This document shows positions 63,884-64,000 of a DNA stretch of 64,000 nucleotides, piece after piece. Origin of the DNA: Aricia agestis (lineage: Eukaryota; Arthropoda; Insecta; Lepidoptera; Lycaenidae). Where the stretch lies: NCBI RefSeq assembly GCF_905147365.1, contig NC_056421.1, forward strand, positions 10,248,001-10,312,000, in the 5' to 3' direction. The stretch's first letter is position 1, and every line of letters starts with the position of its first letter. A program made the translations under genes and the position numbers. Below the pieces are notes generated by a model. That model worked only from the letters and a program-made list of their open reading frames with translations. It had not been told where the DNA came from and did not search any database.

Positions 63884-64000
63884 TTAATTAATATGAAATA
63901 ACTTTTTCAATCATTTCGCTCAAATTTAGATCAAGAACGAAATATTATTTATTTAAACTCTACGTAAATACTACTACGGGCCTACAACGTATTTACGACG

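Overview
The window is nuclear DNA from an insect, almost certainly a moth or butterfly. The evidence is AT-rich DNA with spliced genes, a ZAD-type zinc-finger gene (an insect-expanded class), many Helitron ends of the lepidopteran type (5' TCTAYA...ATTATAAA, 3' hairpin then CTAG|T), and several interspersed repeats that I recognise from moth genomes. The family recognition is recall; the structures are read from the sequence.

Host genes are few and lie in the first 11 kb. On the minus strand, 613-1362 holds the first two coding exons of a ZAD-domain protein, joined by a GC-AG intron; its 3' end lies beyond the left edge or was not found. On the plus strand, 4758-10667 is a complete six-exon gene for V-type H+-ATPase subunit D (248 aa). 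Its two large introns are full of repeats. No other host gene could be supported in the remaining 53 kb.

The rest is mobile-element territory. 12786-15502 is a decayed DNA transposon with matching terminal repeats and a broken ORF, itself carrying a SINE. 15512-17270 is a 5'-truncated non-LTR retrotransposon with one internal stop. 17715-19006 is an intact mariner with matching terminal repeats, a TA duplication and an open 350-aa D,D34D transposase. 19133-19510 is a hAT remnant. 22198-24481 is a Helitron carrying the end of its helicase. 30020-33279 and 40484-46913 are two members of one Ty3/gypsy family, with a solo LTR at 50166-50675; all three have perfect 4-bp target duplications. The longer one keeps an open pol joined to gag through a GGGAAAC slippery site with a predicted H-type pseudoknot. 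The shorter one has lost most of pol in two deletions but keeps one 688-aa ORF joining gag to the integrase zinc-binding region. 56276-58084 holds a 402-nt-armed long inverted repeat, and 58964-60667 is a non-autonomous hAT-like element with an exact 8-bp target duplication.

Around these are many small foldback elements and MITEs, often with TAA/TTA or TA target duplications, several nested in one another. The most unusual items are the gag/pol frameshift signal and its loss in the deleted sister element, the long inverted repeats, the 70-bp perfect palindrome upstream of the V-ATPase gene, and the paired CTCG-rich islands.
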